In this document: positions 62,636 through 64,000 of the stretch, in pieces
Position numbering within the stretch: the first letter of the stretch is position 1
Layout: each line of letters opens with the position of its first letter
Assembly (NCBI GenBank): GCA_052388455.1
Contig: JBQTIA010000050.1
Location: 8,923 to 72,922 of the forward strand
Length of the DNA stretch: 64,000 nucleotides
Source of the DNA: CAZSNH01 sp052388455
GTDB taxonomy: Bacteria > Pseudomonadota > Alphaproteobacteria > Rhizobiales > Hyphomicrobiaceae
Direction of reading: 5' to 3'
Notes under the pieces: model-generated
The model's database searches: none
What the model saw: the letters and a program-made list of their open reading frames with translations, nothing else
What the model was told of the DNA's origin: nothing
Translations under genes and position numbers: made by a program

Positions 62636-63382
62636 TCAGGAGGCTTTCTTCTGCTCGATCACGATGGCGTTGGCGAACAACGCGAAGGCGATCAGAGAGA
62701 GAAAGAAGAAAATTGACGACAGATCGAGCACGCCGCGCGTGATCAGCTCGAAATGGCTGAGGAAGCTCAGCGACGACACCGCTTCCGAGACCATCGTCGG
62801 CGCCCAGGCCTTGAGCGTGTTCTGCACCAGCTCCGTGCCGCTCATGACCAGGAGGAAGCACACCGTCGCCGCCAGGATGAAGGCGATGACCTGGTTCTTG
62901 GTGAAGGCCGAGATGCACGATCCGATGGCCAGGAACGCGCCGGCCATCAGGAAGCTGCCGAGATAGCTGGTCAGGATCACGCCGTTGTCGGGATCGCCGA
63001 GCACGTTGACCGTGATCCACATCGGCAGAGTCAGAGCGAGTGCCAGTCCGACGAATGCCCATGCGGCTCCGAACTTGCCGAGAATCGCTTCCCACGGCGA
63101 GACCGGCAAGGTCATCAGCAGCTCGATCGAGCCGCTCTTGCGTTCCTCTGCCCACAGTCGCATGGCCACGGCCGGCACCAGGATCAGATAGAGAAACGGA
63201 TGGTAGGCGAAGAAGGCGTCGAGGTTGGCCTGCCCGCGATCGAAGAAGCCACCGATATGAAAGGCGAACGCCCCGGTCAGCGCGACGAAGATGGTCAGGA
63301 ACACGCTCGCCAGCGGCGTCGCGAAATAAGCAGCGAACTCCCGCTTGCCGATGATCCAGGCGTTTTCGAGGGTCTCACGCAT
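62636..63382 (-). CDS. ABC transporter permease, GldF/ABC-2 type
   Basis: 248 residues. Six membrane helices; REFAAYFATPLASVFLTIFVAL at the start and RLWAEERKSGSIELLMTLPVSPWEAILGKF in the middle are typical of ABC-2/GldF permeases. It overlaps the ATPase gene by 8 nt and precedes the GldG-like gene by 13 nt, so ATPase-permease-GldG-DUF4340 form one operon. Confidence 0.88.
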   Translation of the reverse strand: MRETLENAWIIGKREFAAYFATPLASVFLTIFVALTGAFAFHIGGFFDRGQANLDAFFAYHPFLYLILVPAVAMRLWAEERKSGSIELLMTLPVSPWEAILGKFGAAWAFVGLALALTLPMWITVNVLGDPDNGVILTSYLGSFLMAGAFLAIGSCISAFTKNQVIAFILAATVCFLLVMSGTELVQNTLKAWAPTMVSEAVSSLSFLSHFELITRGVLDLSSIFFFLSLIAFALFANAIVIEQKKAS

Positions 63383-64000
63383 TCTTGCCTCGCTGGTCGG
63401 AGCCGGTGATCTGCCGGAAAACGTCGTCGAGCTTGCCGCGCTCGACGAACAGCTCGTCGATCGAAATCGATTTCTCGCGCAGCAGGGCCGCGACCTCCGT
63501 GGCGATCGATTTTCCGCTCTTCGGCAGCACGCGCAGATGAACGCTGGCGCCGTTTCGGCTCATCGTTTCGACCTTCGCCACGTCCTTGCTGGCACCGAGA
63601 GCGGCGGTGATCTTGTCGACGACGGACGCCGCGACCTTCAGCGCCACCGCGCCATGATAGGGAACGCGCCGCATCAGATCCTCGGCGGTGCCGTCAGCGA
63701 CCATGCGACCGCGGTCGATGACCACGGCGCGGGTACACATGGCTTCGACCTCTTCGAGAATGTGGGTCGAAACGATGATCGCCTTGTCGGCCGCCATCTC
63801 GCGGATGAGCGATCGGACGTGATGCTTCTGGTTGGGGTCGAGGCCGTCCGTCGGCTCGTCGAGGATCAGCACCAGCGGATCGTGCAGGATCGCTTGCGCG
63901 ATCCCGACGCGGCGCTTGTAACCCTTCGACAGGGTCTCGATCGTCTGGTCGAGGACGCTGCCGATATCCGTGCGATCCACGGCCTTCGCCACACGCGCTT
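63375..64000 (-). CDS. ABC transporter ATP-binding protein (partial, runs off right edge)
   Basis: About 208 C-terminal residues. The signature LSKGYKRRVGIAQAILHDP, Walker B LVLILDEPTDGLDPNQ and switch STHILEEVEAMC are visible; Walker A lies outside the window. The C-terminal domain (DLMRRVPYHGAVALKVAASV) is of the GldA/ABC-2 type. Energises the permease encoded next. Confidence 0.9.
   Translation of the reverse strand, partial: ARVAKAVDRTDIGSVLDQTIETLSKGYKRRVGIAQAILHDPLVLILDEPTDGLDPNQKHHVRSLIREMAADKAIIVSTHILEEVEAMCTRAVVIDRGRMVADGTAEDLMRRVPYHGAVALKVAASVVDKITAALGASKDVAKVETMSRNGASVHLRVLPKSGKSIATEVAALLREKSISIDELFVERGKLDDVFRQITGSDQRGKNA

Noticed and set aside
1..64000. CRISPR arrays, tRNA or rRNA genes, phage or transposase genes
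   Set aside because: No regularly spaced repeats, cloverleaf-like sequences with a TTC-type T-loop, or transposase/integrase motifs were found while reading.

Overview
The window is an almost complete photosynthesis gene cluster (PGC) of a high-GC alphaproteobacterial purple bacterium or aerobic anoxygenic phototroph. It carries type-2 reaction-centre genes (pufLM, puhA), LH1 (pufBA), the full bacteriochlorophyll a branch (bchCXYZ, bchF, bchNBL, bchHDI, bchM, bchG, bchP), acsF as the oxygen-dependent cyclase, and a spirilloxanthin-type carotenoid set (crtE, B, I, C, D, F). No puc genes, pufC, pufX, bchE or crtA were seen. Gene order and content suggest Hyphomicrobiales (Rhizobiales), but the genus cannot be fixed from the sequence.

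Layout. 1-1227 (-): NarL-type response regulator and the start of its MoxY-like sensor kinase. 1619-5940 (+): RND efflux adaptor and pump, followed by an OhrR-like MarR regulator. 6789-11206 (-): a Tat-targeted molybdenum hydroxylase (2Fe-2S and molybdopterin subunits) with XdhC- and MocA-like maturation genes. 11458-41468, nearly all (-): reading with transcription from the right, ppsR, bchG, bch2, bchP, a small membrane ORF, a degenerate CbbY-CBS fusion, ispH, bchI-bchD-bchO, crtI-crtB-dxs, a small membrane ORF, then crtE-crtF and bchCXYZ-pufQBALM-CBS; crtD-crtC are the only (+) genes here. 41500-42402 (-): aerR/ppaA. 42709-58543 (+): bchF-N-B-H-L-M-lhaA-puhA-puhB-puhC-orf100-acsF-puhE-hemA. 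58734-59198 (+): unknown membrane protein. 59294-64000 (-): a GldG/GldF-type ABC system running off the right edge.

Regulation. TGT-N12-ACA palindromes (PpsR/CrtJ boxes) lie upstream of hemA, bchC, bchG, crtI and, in degenerate form, crtE/crtD and bchF. At hemA there are two exact copies exactly 8 bp apart; at crtE/crtD two one-mismatch copies have the same 8-bp spacing. ppsR and aerR are in the cluster, so the circuit is self-contained. A strong stem-loop between pufA and pufL matches the known puf mRNA-processing hairpin.

Oddities. Three conserved genes are broken: bchX has an in-frame TAG, crtI has an in-frame TAG, and dxs has a one-base frameshift. crtC has no normal start codon near its expected N-terminus, and pufM runs about 50 residues past its usual end into the start of a CBS-domain gene. 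This means either a PGC in early decay or an under-polished assembly. The most novel-looking item is the CBS theme: one CBS protein translationally coupled to pufM, and a second CBS pair fused to a CbbY-like phosphatase domain that has lost its catalytic aspartates.
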